A stretch of DNA of 16,961 bases from Candidatus Sordicultor fermentans (lineage in GTDB: Bacteria > Atribacterota > Atribacteria > Atribacterales > Caldatribacteriaceae), in contig DGDO01000005.1 in NCBI GenBank assembly GCA_002385475.1, positions 1 to 16,961 on the forward strand. Reading direction: 5' to 3'. The position numbers were made by a program, and so were the translations under genes. A model generated the notes under the pieces. It made no database searches, was not told where the DNA came from, and saw nothing but the letters and a program-made list of their open reading frames with translations. Within the stretch, counting starts at the first letter, position 1, and each line of letters begins with the position of its first letter. Shown one piece after another: positions 1 through 6,604 of the stretch.

Positions 1-1
1 G

Positions 2-304
2 TATGAAGCTGCCCGAGTGGATGGGGCAGGTCCTATGCGTCAGTTCATTTCCATCACCATGCCGCTTTTGAGGCCCACTATGGCGGTAGCTCTGGTGTTC
101 CGCACCCTTGACGCTTTACGAGTGTTTGATGTATTCCAGGTGATGTTAGCTCAGAGTCGCTATTCGATGGCCAGCTATAATTACTATCAGTTAATTGGAA
201 ACCGAGCGATGGGAAAGGCTTCCGCGATCGGGGTAATTATATTCATCTTCATTTTTATTTTTGCTGTGCTGTACATCCGGATGCTGGGGGTGGAGACAGA
301 TTGA
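2..304 (+). CDS. Sugar ABC transporter permease, MalF type (C-terminal part, cut by the window start)
   Basis: This is an inner-membrane permease subunit of a carbohydrate ABC importer; only its last 100 residues are present. The open frame runs in from base 2 and begins Y-E-A-A-R-V-D-G-A, the EAA loop with which such permeases contact the ATPase. It continues with the expected 'FISITMPLLRPTM' stretch and two hydrophobic helices, the last near the C-terminus (IIFIFIFIFAVLYI). An internal ATG at base 17 lies inside the EAA loop and is not the true start. The stop codon overlaps the TTG start of the next permease (TTGA at 301-304), so the two are translationally coupled and probably form a heterodimer. 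The substrate cannot be read from this fragment; the binding protein, first half and ATPase lie outside. The family call is firm and the substrate is unknown. Confidence 0.9.
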   Translation, partial: YEAARVDGAGPMRQFISITMPLLRPTMAVALVFRTLDALRVFDVFQVMLAQSRYSMASYNYYQLIGNRAMGKASAIGVIIFIFIFIFAVLYIRMLGVETD

Positions 305-1167
305 GTAAATCTATGACTAAATTAGTTAACCGAGTTGTTTTTTGGATAATCGTCGGGCTTATTATGCTGTACCTATTGTTTCCTTTTTACTGGGCAGTGA
401 ATTCTTCGTTGAAAAACGAGAATCAACTGATGATGACTCCAACTACATTTATTCCCCGTGACCCGGTAACGAAGGAGTTTTCTCCCACTCTGGATAATTA
501 CCGAGCAGTGTTTCAAAGTGACCAGTTTATCCGGGGTTTGCGTAACAGTGCTATTGTAGCCGGTGCTACTACCCTTTTGTCTTTAGCCATAGGTTCATTT
601 GCTGCTTTTGCTCTCGGAAAGCTCCGCTTTAGAGGGAAATCCTCAGCACTCTATATAGTTCTTTCTATGACCATGTTTCCTCAGGTTACCATTTTACCTG
701 GGCTATATGCAGTAATTACCGGCTTGGGCCTCACTGCTATTCCGGGGATGATTTTATCCTATCTGATTTTTACTCTTCCTTTTACTGTGTGGGTGCTTAC
801 CTCTTTTTTCCGGGAGCTTCCCATAGAACTCATGCAAGCAGCTCAAGTAGATGGCGCGACCCCTTTTCAGGCTTTCCGATTAATTCTCTTGCCCCTGACC
901 GCGCCAGCTCTGGTAACAGCCGGTCTTTTGGCTTTTATAGCAGCTTGGAATGAATACTTGTTTGCTCTAACTTTTACCGCAATTGAACCGGCTTCTAGAA
1001 CTGTTCCGGTGGCTATTGCTCTCTTTCCAGCGTTGGTTGCCCGTCAGGAGCCATTTGGAGAAATCATGGCTGCTGCTGTGGTGGTAACCATACCGATAGT
1101 TGTGTTGGTCTTAATCTTCCAGCGGCGAATTATTGCCGGGCTTACAGCAGGAGCCATAAAAGGGTAG
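301..1167 (+). CDS. Sugar ABC transporter permease, MalG type
   Basis: This is the second membrane permease of a CUT1-type carbohydrate importer, 288 residues, which is normal for MalG-like proteins. It has about six membrane helices: the first at residues 12-33, then a periplasmic loop, and the remaining helices from about residue 80 on. The EAA loop lies at about residues 170-198 (ELPIELMQAAQVDGATPFQAF), followed by the conserved stretch ending AAWNEYLFAL. The C-terminus, FQRRIIAGLTAGAIKG, is the usual family ending. I chose the TTG at 301 because it overlaps the upstream stop and has a purine-rich site (GGGGGTGGAG) just before it; an ATG at 313 is the alternative. The sequence resembles trehalose/maltose-type permeases, but the substrate is not determined. 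Confidence 0.93.
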   Translation: MSKSMTKLVNRVVFWIIVGLIMLYLLFPFYWAVNSSLKNENQLMMTPTTFIPRDPVTKEFSPTLDNYRAVFQSDQFIRGLRNSAIVAGATTLLSLAIGSFAAFALGKLRFRGKSSALYIVLSMTMFPQVTILPGLYAVITGLGLTAIPGMILSYLIFTLPFTVWVLTSFFRELPIELMQAAQVDGATPFQAFRLILLPLTAPALVTAGLLAFIAAWNEYLFALTFTAIEPASRTVPVAIALFPALVARQEPFGEIMAAAVVVTIPIVVLVLIFQRRIIAGLTAGAIKG

Positions 1168-1192
1168 AAAGAAGTCTAGATATTTTTCCACA

Positions 1193-1230
1193 CAATTTGT
1201 TATAAAGCCCTCGTATGCTTGACAAATTGT
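1193..1230. repeat. Imperfectly spaced dyad overlapping the kdsB promoter
   Basis: ACAATTTGT (1192-1200) and ACAAATTGT (1222-1230) are exact reverse complements, separated by 21 bases. The right arm overlaps the TTGACA -35 box at 1219-1224. It could be an operator for a dimeric regulator, or a weak hairpin ending the permease operon (a short T run follows the right arm). Neither role is proven. Confidence 0.4.
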
Positions 1231-1247
1231 TTTCAGAGAGATTAAAT
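1219..1247 (+). promoter_or_regulatory. Sigma70-type promoter for kdsB-waaA-lpxL
   Basis: A consensus -35 box TTGACA (1219-1224) is followed after exactly 17 bases by TTAAAT (1242-1247), a 4/6 match to the -10 consensus. Transcription would begin near 1254, upstream of every plausible kdsB start. It sits in the only sizeable gap between the permease operon and the Kdo/lipid A genes, where a promoter is expected. The -35 overlaps a 9-base dyad. Confidence 0.5.
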
Positions 1248-1296
1248 AAAAACTGGGCACCTTACCCAAGTGGATGTAAAAGGCCGGTTTTATTTT

Positions 1297-2028
1297 ATGA
1301 GAAGCAAGGGATTGGCAAAAATTTGTTCTATTTCTATCGAAAAAACATTGAATAAAGGTGATTGTTTCAAATCGATAGTGGTTATTTCGGCTCGTTACCA
1401 ATCTAGCCGCCTTTCAGGCAAAACCTTACTACCTATAGATGGGGTTCCGATGGTGGTTAAAGTAATGCAACAAGTTCAAAAAAGTTGTAGGATACATAAA
1501 GTGATAGTAGCTACTGACCACCCTGATATTCTTCAAGCAGTGGAGTCTTTCGGGGGAGTGGCACAAATGACCTCATCTACTTGTGAATGTGGAACTGACC
1601 GAGTAGCCGAAGTAGCTAAAATGTATCCGGAATATGATTTAGTAATAAACGTTCAGGAAGATCAGGTGGAGTTTTCTCCTTCAGCATTGGATGACTTAGT
1701 TCTATCTTTGGAGCATGATTCTTTGGCTTCCATGGCTACCCCTATTCAATTGCTCCAGGATGAGGAGGCTTTTAATAACCCTAATGTGGTTAAGGTAGTT
1801 TGTGACCAGGATTTGAATGCTCTCTATTTTAGCTGTTCCCCTATTCCTTATTCTCGCTCAAGTTGGGGTCCTCGGTTTAAGCATATAGGTATTTATGCCT
1901 TTTGGAGAGATTTTTTATTTCAATTTGCTTCCTGGAGTCCCACTACACTTGAGAAAAGTGAATCTTTAGAACAGCTCCAAGCGCTGAAACAAGGGAAAAG
2001 AATCAAGTGTGTTTTTGATGACGGGTGA
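1297..2028 (+). CDS. kdsB: 3-deoxy-manno-octulosonate (Kdo) cytidylyltransferase, apparently damaged at both ends
   Basis: KdsB activates Kdo with CTP to give CMP-Kdo, the donor used by WaaA, encoded next. Family signatures are clear: SIVVISARYQSSRLSGKTLLP (nucleotide-binding N-terminus), VIVATDHPDI, CGTDRVAEV, VINVQEDQ, NPNVVKVV, ALYFSCSPIPYSR, HIGIYAFW and LEQLQAL. Three things are odd. No good start precedes the conserved N-terminus: a Shine-Dalgarno-like AGGTGA (1355-1360) is correctly spaced from 1366, but that codon is TTC. I give ATG 1297 as nominal start; GTG 1270 is also open. The usual NVQGDEP motif reads NVQEDQV, keeping the metal-binding Asp. The frame stops after CVFDDG, while the expected C-terminal metal-ligand region continues in another frame to 2098. 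It is either a pseudogene or carries a sequence error. The family call is secure; function as written is doubtful. Confidence 0.8.
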   Translation: MRSKGLAKICSISIEKTLNKGDCFKSIVVISARYQSSRLSGKTLLPIDGVPMVVKVMQQVQKSCRIHKVIVATDHPDILQAVESFGGVAQMTSSTCECGTDRVAEVAKMYPEYDLVINVQEDQVEFSPSALDDLVLSLEHDSLASMATPIQLLQDEEAFNNPNVVKVVCDQDLNALYFSCSPIPYSRSSWGPRFKHIGIYAFWRDFLFQFASWSPTTLEKSESLEQLQALKQGKRIKCVFDDG

Positions 2029-2098
2029 AAGCTGGGATATTAGCAACCGCGAGGACTATGGTAGATATTTGGCCAAGAAAAAAGGAAATGAGTTCTGA
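2024..2098 (+). pseudogene. kdsB: Displaced 3' end of kdsB in the second frame
   Basis: Reading from 2024 one frame over, the sequence continues as G-E-S-W-D-I-S-N-R-E-D-Y-G-R-Y-L-A and ends at a TGA at 2096-2098. This matches the position and character of the KdsB C-terminus (usual form G-V-D-T-P-E-D-L followed by a helix), with the Asp of W-D-I-S at the place of the second metal ligand. Removing one G from the GGG at 2023-2025 (or one T from the run at 2012-2016) would fuse it to the main frame. The restored gene would then overlap the waaA ATG (2088) by 11 bases, a natural operon junction. Confidence 0.55.
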
Positions 2099-3410
2099 CC
2101 AGGAACAGTTGAAATTACCCTGGTTTTACCAAGTACTTCATAACTTTTATATCTTTCTTTTGGGGTTGATTGCGGCTGTTTTCTACCCTTATATTAGTAG
2201 GTTTTATGCTTTTTCACCGGCCTCTCTTTACTCGAGCAGTAAGATTAAACAAAGTAACCAGCGACCCAAAATCTGGATTCATGGAGCCAGTGCTGGAGAA
2301 ATTGGGGCGGCCTTGTCTCTTTGCTCTTGTCTGCGAGAGCGATACCCTCACTCTTATATAGTGTGTTCAGCCGCGAACCCTGATGGGAAAAGAATGGCTC
2401 AGGAAATACTTGCTCCTTTGGTGAATGAGTTTATTTCCTATCCGCTTGATCTTTCCTGGGTGGTCTCCCGCTTTTTAGACTTTATTCAACCTGATATATT
2501 TATTACTATGGAAGCGGAGCTTTGGCCCAACTTTCTTTTTTCAGCAAAAAGAAAAGGGATAAAATGTTATTTGGTAAGCGGCCGGGTTTCTCAACAAACT
2601 TTCTATTGGACACAGAAAATCAAAAATTACTGGCGAAACGTTTTACTTAGCTTTGATACTCTGTTTATGGCTGATCAATTAAGCTATGAACGGGTTTTGA
2701 AATTTGGTTTACCGGAGGACAAAGTTTTACTTTTGGGAAATATCAAGACTGATGCTCTTTATGAGCGGAAGAAGAAGTCACAGCCTGAGCGTTTGGCTCA
2801 AAACCTGGGTTTGGCAGCAGATCTCCCGGTGATAGTAGCAGGGAGCATTCATAAAGAAGAAGAAGAACTCATACTGGAAGCATTTGATAAGGTACGAAAA
2901 ATGGTACCTCAAGTTAAAATTATTATAGCTCCTCGCCACTTAGATTGTTGTTCGCAATTAGTTCAGCTTTTTAAAGAGAAGAATTTTGCAGTAACCTCTC
3001 TTTCTAAATTACCAGCAGATGAGGAGTGGGAGGTGCTGATAATTGATCAGATGGGGGTGCTTTTTGATTTTTATGGTTTAGCTCAAGTTGCCTTTGTGGG
3101 GGGTAGCCTTTGTAAAAATATGCGAGGTCACAATATCTTGGAGCCGGCTATCTGGGAAATACCAGTTTGTTACGGTCCCTACGTGGTATCATTTCAGGAA
3201 GTTGCTTCGGTTTTAAAATCTAAGGGACTGTCTCGGGTAGTACATAACTCAGAAGAATTGGCTTATGCCTGGTATCAGGGGATTACTGATACCGAATGGA
3301 GAAAAAACGCCCAAATGGAAGCTCATCACTATTTTGCTCAAGCTGGTCGAATAACTGAAAAGATAGTAGATATAATAACCAAAGATTGGGAACAAAGTAG
3401 GAATGCCTAA
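2088..3410 (+). CDS. waaA: Kdo transferase (3-deoxy-D-manno-octulosonic-acid transferase)
   Basis: WaaA (KdtA) transfers Kdo from CMP-Kdo to the lipid A precursor on the cytoplasmic face of the inner membrane. The start is placed at ATG 2088, giving 440 residues. An N-terminal anchor helix (about residues 18-35) is followed by the first GT-B domain with WIHGASAGE, whose Glu71 matches the catalytic base. Then come LVSGRVS, LGNIKTDAL and AGSIHKEEEE, and the second GT-B domain with APRH, VAFVGGSL and GHNILEPA. The frame is open upstream to GTG 2025, but that would overlap the kdsB end and adds residues without family character. The stop overlaps the lpxL start by 8 bases, so coupled translation is likely. 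Together with kdsB and lpxL it shows the cell makes a Kdo-containing outer-membrane lipid. I see no damage in this gene. Confidence 0.93.
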   Translation: MSSDQEQLKLPWFYQVLHNFYIFLLGLIAAVFYPYISRFYAFSPASLYSSSKIKQSNQRPKIWIHGASAGEIGAALSLCSCLRERYPHSYIVCSAANPDGKRMAQEILAPLVNEFISYPLDLSWVVSRFLDFIQPDIFITMEAELWPNFLFSAKRKGIKCYLVSGRVSQQTFYWTQKIKNYWRNVLLSFDTLFMADQLSYERVLKFGLPEDKVLLLGNIKTDALYERKKKSQPERLAQNLGLAADLPVIVAGSIHKEEEELILEAFDKVRKMVPQVKIIIAPRHLDCCSQLVQLFKEKNFAVTSLSKLPADEEWEVLIIDQMGVLFDFYGLAQVAFVGGSLCKNMRGHNILEPAIWEIPVCYGPYVVSFQEVASVLKSKGLSRVVHNSEELAYAWYQGITDTEWRKNAQMEAHHYFAQAGRITEKIVDIITKDWEQSRNA

Positions 3411-4320
3411 CCAAAAAAGAAAATGGAAAGTTTCTTATCTGGGAAAATGGTTGCTAGAAAGAGCGGTTGTTCCTTCTCTCCTGAAAATTTTGGAGGGTTT
3501 AGTTTTAGTTCTTCCTCCTGCCGCCCTCAAAAAATTTGCCTTTTCCTTGGGAGACTTAATCTATCATTTACCTTTTTTCGATCCTCAGCTGGCTAAAACC
3601 CAGTGGATGAATATTATGGGAGAGAAAGATGGAAAAGTGGTTAATCGCCATATCCAGCAAGTGTTTCACCACTTTGCCCTATCTTTTATGGAAGTGGTAC
3701 TATTGAAAAAGAAAGGAGAGCGAGTGCTGGAGGATCTGGTGGAAAAAGTAGAAGGAGAGGAATTTCTGAAAAAAGCTCTATCTCAAGGTCGGGGAGTAAT
3801 TTTGTTGACTGCTCATTTAGGAAACTGGGAGGTTTTGGGAGCCTGGTTGGGTAGTCAAGGTTATCCTACTGCTACTCTTGTTCGTTCCCCTTCGGTTCCG
3901 GCTATTCGGCGATTTATGGAAGAGTTGAGATCCGTTATGAAATTGGAGATGGTAGAACGAACCAACCTGCTTCCAGTTCGCTCACTCCTGCAAGAGGGCA
4001 AAATACTGGGAGTATTGGCCGATCAATACGCACTAAAAGGAGTAACTTGCGATTTTTTAGGCCAAAAGACGCTCTCTCCTGCTACTCCGGCTGTTTTCCA
4101 TCTTCGATTGGGAAGTCCAATTATTCCGGCTTTTATTGTCCGCCAAGGAGAAGAGATGAAACATCAAATTACCTTTCTTCCCCCCTTAGACTGGCCTCTC
4201 ACTGCTTCTTATCAAGAAAATATTGTTCGAGGGACGGCTCTCTGTAACCAGATTTTAGGAGAGTTCATTCTCCGCTATCCTGAACAATGGAATTGGTTTC
4301 ACCGTAGGTGGCGGGATTAG
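3403..4320 (+). CDS. lpxL: Lipid A biosynthesis (lauroyl-type) acyltransferase, LpxL/HtrB family
   Basis: This enzyme adds a secondary acyl chain to the Kdo-lipid A precursor at the inner membrane. It is 305 residues, the usual length. The family signature HX4E is present as H138-L-G-N-W-E143 in LLTAHLGNWEVLG. It is followed by the LVRSPSVPAIRRFMEELR region, GVLADQ, and a C-terminus RYPEQWNWFHRRWRD that is typical (P-E-x-W-x-W-x-H-R-R-W). The ATG lies inside the 3' end of waaA, so it is the last gene of the kdsB-waaA-lpxL unit. The acyl chain used cannot be read from sequence, and LpxM-like activity is not excluded. Just downstream the DNA turns into gene relics; a minus-strand leuD remnant even shares the last four bases of this gene. 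Confidence 0.9.
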   Translation: MPNQKRKWKVSYLGKWLLERAVVPSLLKILEGLVLVLPPAALKKFAFSLGDLIYHLPFFDPQLAKTQWMNIMGEKDGKVVNRHIQQVFHHFALSFMEVVLLKKKGERVLEDLVEKVEGEEFLKKALSQGRGVILLTAHLGNWEVLGAWLGSQGYPTATLVRSPSVPAIRRFMEELRSVMKLEMVERTNLLPVRSLLQEGKILGVLADQYALKGVTCDFLGQKTLSPATPAVFHLRLGSPIIPAFIVRQGEEMKHQITFLPPLDWPLTASYQENIVRGTALCNQILGEFILRYPEQWNWFHRRWRD

Positions 4321-4660
4321 CTTATGTACTCTACTCTTGCTAAATTTGTCAATTCTTCCTGTTTTTCAATATCTCTTCCGTTCCCAATGGTAAGCCAGTG
4401 TTTAAGGTATTGTAATGGAAATATATGAACGAAAGAAATAGCAATATATGCTTTTATGCTGGAAGCTTTGATAACTAAAGGATTATATTTTTGAGAAGAA
4501 CCGCAACCGAAGTTTTCTCTGCCATTAAAATAGTGGAAGAAGAAGCTTTCTGAAAAATTTGGGGGTATAAGTTTATAAATATGGTACTTGGATTGCTGAC
4601 TTGGGGATTAGTAGCTGTGATATAGTGAGATAGCAAGAAGAGGCAATTGCATCCATATTT
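4317..4660 (-). pseudogene. leuD: Relic of 3-isopropylmalate dehydratase small subunit (leuD/hacB type)
   Basis: On the minus strand a frame without a start ends at a TAA (4319-4317). It contains N-G-R-E-N-F-G-C-G-S-S-Q-K-Y-N-P-L-V-I-K, followed by A-S-S-I-K-A-Y-I-A-I-S-F-V-H-I-F. This is the hallmark region of LeuD (usual form GENFGCGSSREHAP..ALKAAGIKAVIAKSFARIF), with several conserved positions changed (R-E-H to Q-K-Y, A-R-I-F to V-H-I-F). Further upstream on the same strand, one frame over (about 4571-4660), K-Y-G-C-N ... Y-I-T-A-T-N-P matches the LeuD start (KFGDN ... RYLTATDP) with a few residues deleted. The copy thus has a frameshift near 4560-4575, no start, altered active-site residues and a truncated C-terminus. 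No leuC or other leucine gene is nearby. It is a decayed gene, not a working one. Confidence 0.8.
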
Positions 4661-4711
4661 ACATTGTATTTCTATCTTAGAGTTTTACTTGAGTTATCGG
4701 AGCTTCCTGAT

Positions 4712-4834
4712 ATGCAATTCCCTGAGACCGAATTTTGGCAGTTACACTTTGGCTGCCTTGCTGTTGATAACAATGGTAATCATTTTTCAAAGAGGAATTG
4801 TAAAGGACTGACTGCTGGAGTAGTAAAAGGATGA
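4712..4834 (+). pseudogene. Relic of the C-terminus of a MalG-type sugar ABC permease
   Basis: From 4749 the plus strand reads L-A-A-L-L-L-I-T-M-V-I-I-F-Q-R-G-I-V-K, then after a one-base slip at 4805 G-L-T-A-G-V-V-K-G and a TGA (4832-4834). This is the standard last helix and tail of MalG-type permeases; compare FQRRIIAGLTAGAIKG at the end of the intact gene at 301-1167. Just upstream, in a third frame (from 4712), P-E-T-E-F-W-Q-L fits the loop before that helix. At least one and probably two frameshifts separate the pieces, and nothing of the rest of the gene is left. The DNA differs clearly from the intact permease, so it is an old divergent homologue and not a recent copy. Confidence 0.75.
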
Positions 4835-4856
4835 TGGGAAAGTAGTATTTACATGG

Positions 4857-4862
4857 TAAAAT
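4857..4862 (+). promoter_or_regulatory. Possible -10 box for the aldo/keto reductase gene
   Basis: TAAAAT lies 24 bases before the ATG at 4887, in the first intact DNA after the relics. No good -35 hexamer is found 16-18 bases upstream, so this is a weak call. The ribosome binding site (GAGGAGG at about 4872-4878) is strong. Confidence 0.25.
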
Positions 4863-4886
4863 TAAAAAAAATGAGGAGGTAGAGGA

Positions 4887-5687
4887 ATGCAGTATATAGA
4901 CTTATATGGAGCTCGAGTTCCGGTTATCGGTTTAGGAACCTGGGATTTGCGAGGAGAAACTTGCGAGAGAGCAGTGTTAAGCGCTCTTAATCTGGGATAT
5001 CGTCATATTGATACTGCTCAGTCTTATGCTAACGAAGAAGAGATAGGAAGAGCGTTGCAGAATTCTTCAGTTCCCCGGGAAGAAATTTTCCTCACCACTA
5101 AAGTTTGGTATACTCACTTGCGTTATTCTGAAGTTATCCAGACTCTGGAAGAAAGTTTACGAAAGTTAAAAACTGACTATGTAGACCTCTATCTTATTCA
5201 CTGGCCCAGCGAAGATGTTCCCTTAGAAGAAACTATGAGCGCCATGATTGAGGTAAAGGAAGCAGGAAAAACCAGATATATTGGAGTCAGTAATTTTGAT
5301 ATTCCTCTTTTAGAAAAGGCTCGACAGATTTCTCCTTATCCTGTTCTCACTGACCAGGTGGAATTTCATCCCTATTATTCTCAAAAAGAGCTTTTGAGCT
5401 ATTGTCAGAAAAACAAGGTCATCCTTACTGCTTATTCTCCTTTAGCAAGGAGAAGGTTGAGTGGCGATTTGTTGTTGCAGGAAATAGGCAAAAAATACGG
5501 TAAAACGGCTAATCAAGTAGCCCTGCGCTGGTTAATTCAGCAGGAAATGGTAGCAGCTATTCCTAAGGCTGCTAACCCCGAACACCAAAAAGAGAATCTG
5601 GATATTTTTGATTTTGAGCTTACTCCTGAAGAAATGGAAAAGATTTCTCGCCTGGACCGGCGGGAAAAAGTAGCTTCTCGCACCTAA
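4887..5687 (+). CDS. Aldo/keto reductase, NAD(P)H-dependent
   Basis: This is a soluble TIM-barrel oxidoreductase reducing aldehydes or ketones with NAD(P)H, 266 residues, similar in size to 2,5-diketo-gluconate-reductase-like AKRs. The catalytic tetrad is complete: D42 and Y47 in HIDTAQSYANE, K72 in LTTKVW, and H105 in LIHWP. Further family marks are GLGTWDL near the N-terminus, YIGVSNF (about 131-137), DQVEFHPYY (156-164) and the cofactor-binding segment AIPKAANPEHQKEN (224-237). The ATG follows a strong GAGGAGG site with good spacing. The gene stands alone between relic DNA upstream and a convergent operon downstream, so context gives no substrate. The substrate may be a sugar or methylglyoxal-type aldehyde, but that is not shown. 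Confidence 0.93.
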   Translation: MQYIDLYGARVPVIGLGTWDLRGETCERAVLSALNLGYRHIDTAQSYANEEEIGRALQNSSVPREEIFLTTKVWYTHLRYSEVIQTLEESLRKLKTDYVDLYLIHWPSEDVPLEETMSAMIEVKEAGKTRYIGVSNFDIPLLEKARQISPYPVLTDQVEFHPYYSQKELLSYCQKNKVILTAYSPLARRRLSGDLLLQEIGKKYGKTANQVALRWLIQQEMVAAIPKAANPEHQKENLDIFDFELTPEEMEKISRLDRREKVASRT

Positions 5688-5751
5688 AAGGAGAGAGAGT
5701 TTGTCGCTTTTTTGAATTTTTAGATAGCTGTGGAGGGTCAGGCGGCATCTA

Positions 5752-6216
5752 TTATTCTGGTAAAGAAGACACGGTGGTACCAGAAGAAAAAGGACAACGC
5801 TCGCAGATAGAATCAGCAAAATCGGTTATTCGATAATTAAGCTGGAGTTTTTGATCTCCTTTTTTGAGTATGAAAAAGGAAAAGATTATACTGGCAGCCA
5901 CTCCTGAATAATGGTATAAAGGTAAGGGGGTAAGATAGCGAAGAAGAAAATAAACAGAGAGAGTGAGTAAAATAGGAAAAATGTAAATTAAAAAAGCTAC
6001 TCCCAATGCTATGTGGTCGTTTATTTCCACTAAAACCTTATCTCCTGGCAAGGCACCTAAGTCATTATAAGCTTTGACTACATAAAAATCACTCTTAGAG
6101 TCATCGATGAGTGGAGAGGAAAGGGGACACTTTTCCTCTCCACAGGAGGTTCCCTTTTCCATTTTTACCCAGCTGTATTTTTCTTCGCTTTTCAATACTT
6201 GCCCGATTTTTTTCAT
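5752..6216 (-). CDS. RseC/MucC-like membrane protein (SoxR-reducing/sigma-E-regulator family)
   Basis: This is a 154-residue inner-membrane protein. It has a short N-terminal soluble domain with a cysteine pair (C25 and C30 in SCGEEKCPL), a segment ALPGDKVLVEI typical of the RseC/MucC fold, and two membrane helices (about residues 70-92 and 104-117). A C-terminal tail carries a second cysteine pair (C138 and C141 in SICERCPF). Known relatives act in sigma-E regulation, in reducing SoxR, or alongside Rnf/NQR electron-transfer complexes; none of these partners is in the window. It starts 11 bases after the Rieske ferredoxin gene stops, so the two are probably one transcript. No strong ribosome binding site precedes its ATG, which suggests coupling to the upstream gene. 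The C-terminal CxxC is worth noting because it could bind metal or a cluster. Exact role unknown. Confidence 0.7.
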   Translation of the reverse strand: MKKIGQVLKSEEKYSWVKMEKGTSCGEEKCPLSSPLIDDSKSDFYVVKAYNDLGALPGDKVLVEINDHIALGVAFLIYIFPILLTLSVYFLLRYLTPLPLYHYSGVAASIIFSFFILKKGDQKLQLNYRITDFADSICERCPFSSGTTVSSLPE

Positions 6217-6227
6217 TTTAGTTTTTA

Positions 6228-6533
6228 CTACAGGCTAATTAAAATATCTTTTTCTTCCACCTTGACCTCATAAACCGGCAAGCCCTCTTTAGCTGGTCCT
6301 TTTATCACCTGACCAGTGGCTACATCAAAGCGAGAGCCATGATAGGGACAGGTAATTATATTTCCTTCTATTTTCCCCTGAGCCAGAGAAAGACCTTTGT
6401 GGGGACAGCGACTACCGATAGCATAAATTTCCCCGTTCAAATTTAAAAGAAGGATTTTGTTTTCTTCTATAGTGATTTCTTTCCTACCTGATAACAATTC
6501 CGAAATTTCCGCCACCTTTTTGAACTCGGCCAT
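6228..6533 (-). CDS. Rieske [2Fe-2S] ferredoxin (NirD/biphenyl-dioxygenase-ferredoxin type)
   Basis: This is a small soluble electron carrier of 101 residues. The cluster ligands are plain: C43 and H45 in SRCPHKGLSL, and C62 and H65 in TCPYHGSRFD. The downstream GQVIKGPAKEGLPVYEVKVE is the usual C-terminal part of the family. No signal peptide is present, so it acts in the cytoplasm. The ATG has a GAGGAGGG-type site. No dioxygenase or nitrite reductase catalytic subunit is nearby; instead it is first in a two-gene operon with an RseC-like membrane protein, suggesting electron delivery to or from a membrane partner (inference). Confidence 0.93.
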   Translation of the reverse strand: MAEFKKVAEISELLSGRKEITIEENKILLLNLNGEIYAIGSRCPHKGLSLAQGKIEGNIITCPYHGSRFDVATGQVIKGPAKEGLPVYEVKVEEKDILISL

Positions 6534-6604
6534 GTTTTTCCCTCCTCTTTAATGGTGTAAAAATGTAGCAAGGCAAGCTTTATTTAAAGTCCTACTTTTT
6601 AGTG

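Noticed and set aside
1111..1401. Minus-strand 96-codon frame over the permease end and kdsB start
   Set aside because: It overlaps two real plus-strand genes and a good promoter, and has no recognisable product.
2025..2087. Longer WaaA start at GTG 2025
   Set aside because: No ribosome site, an overlap with the restored kdsB tail, and an extra 21 residues without resemblance to WaaA N-termini; ATG 2088 fits the anchor-helix position.
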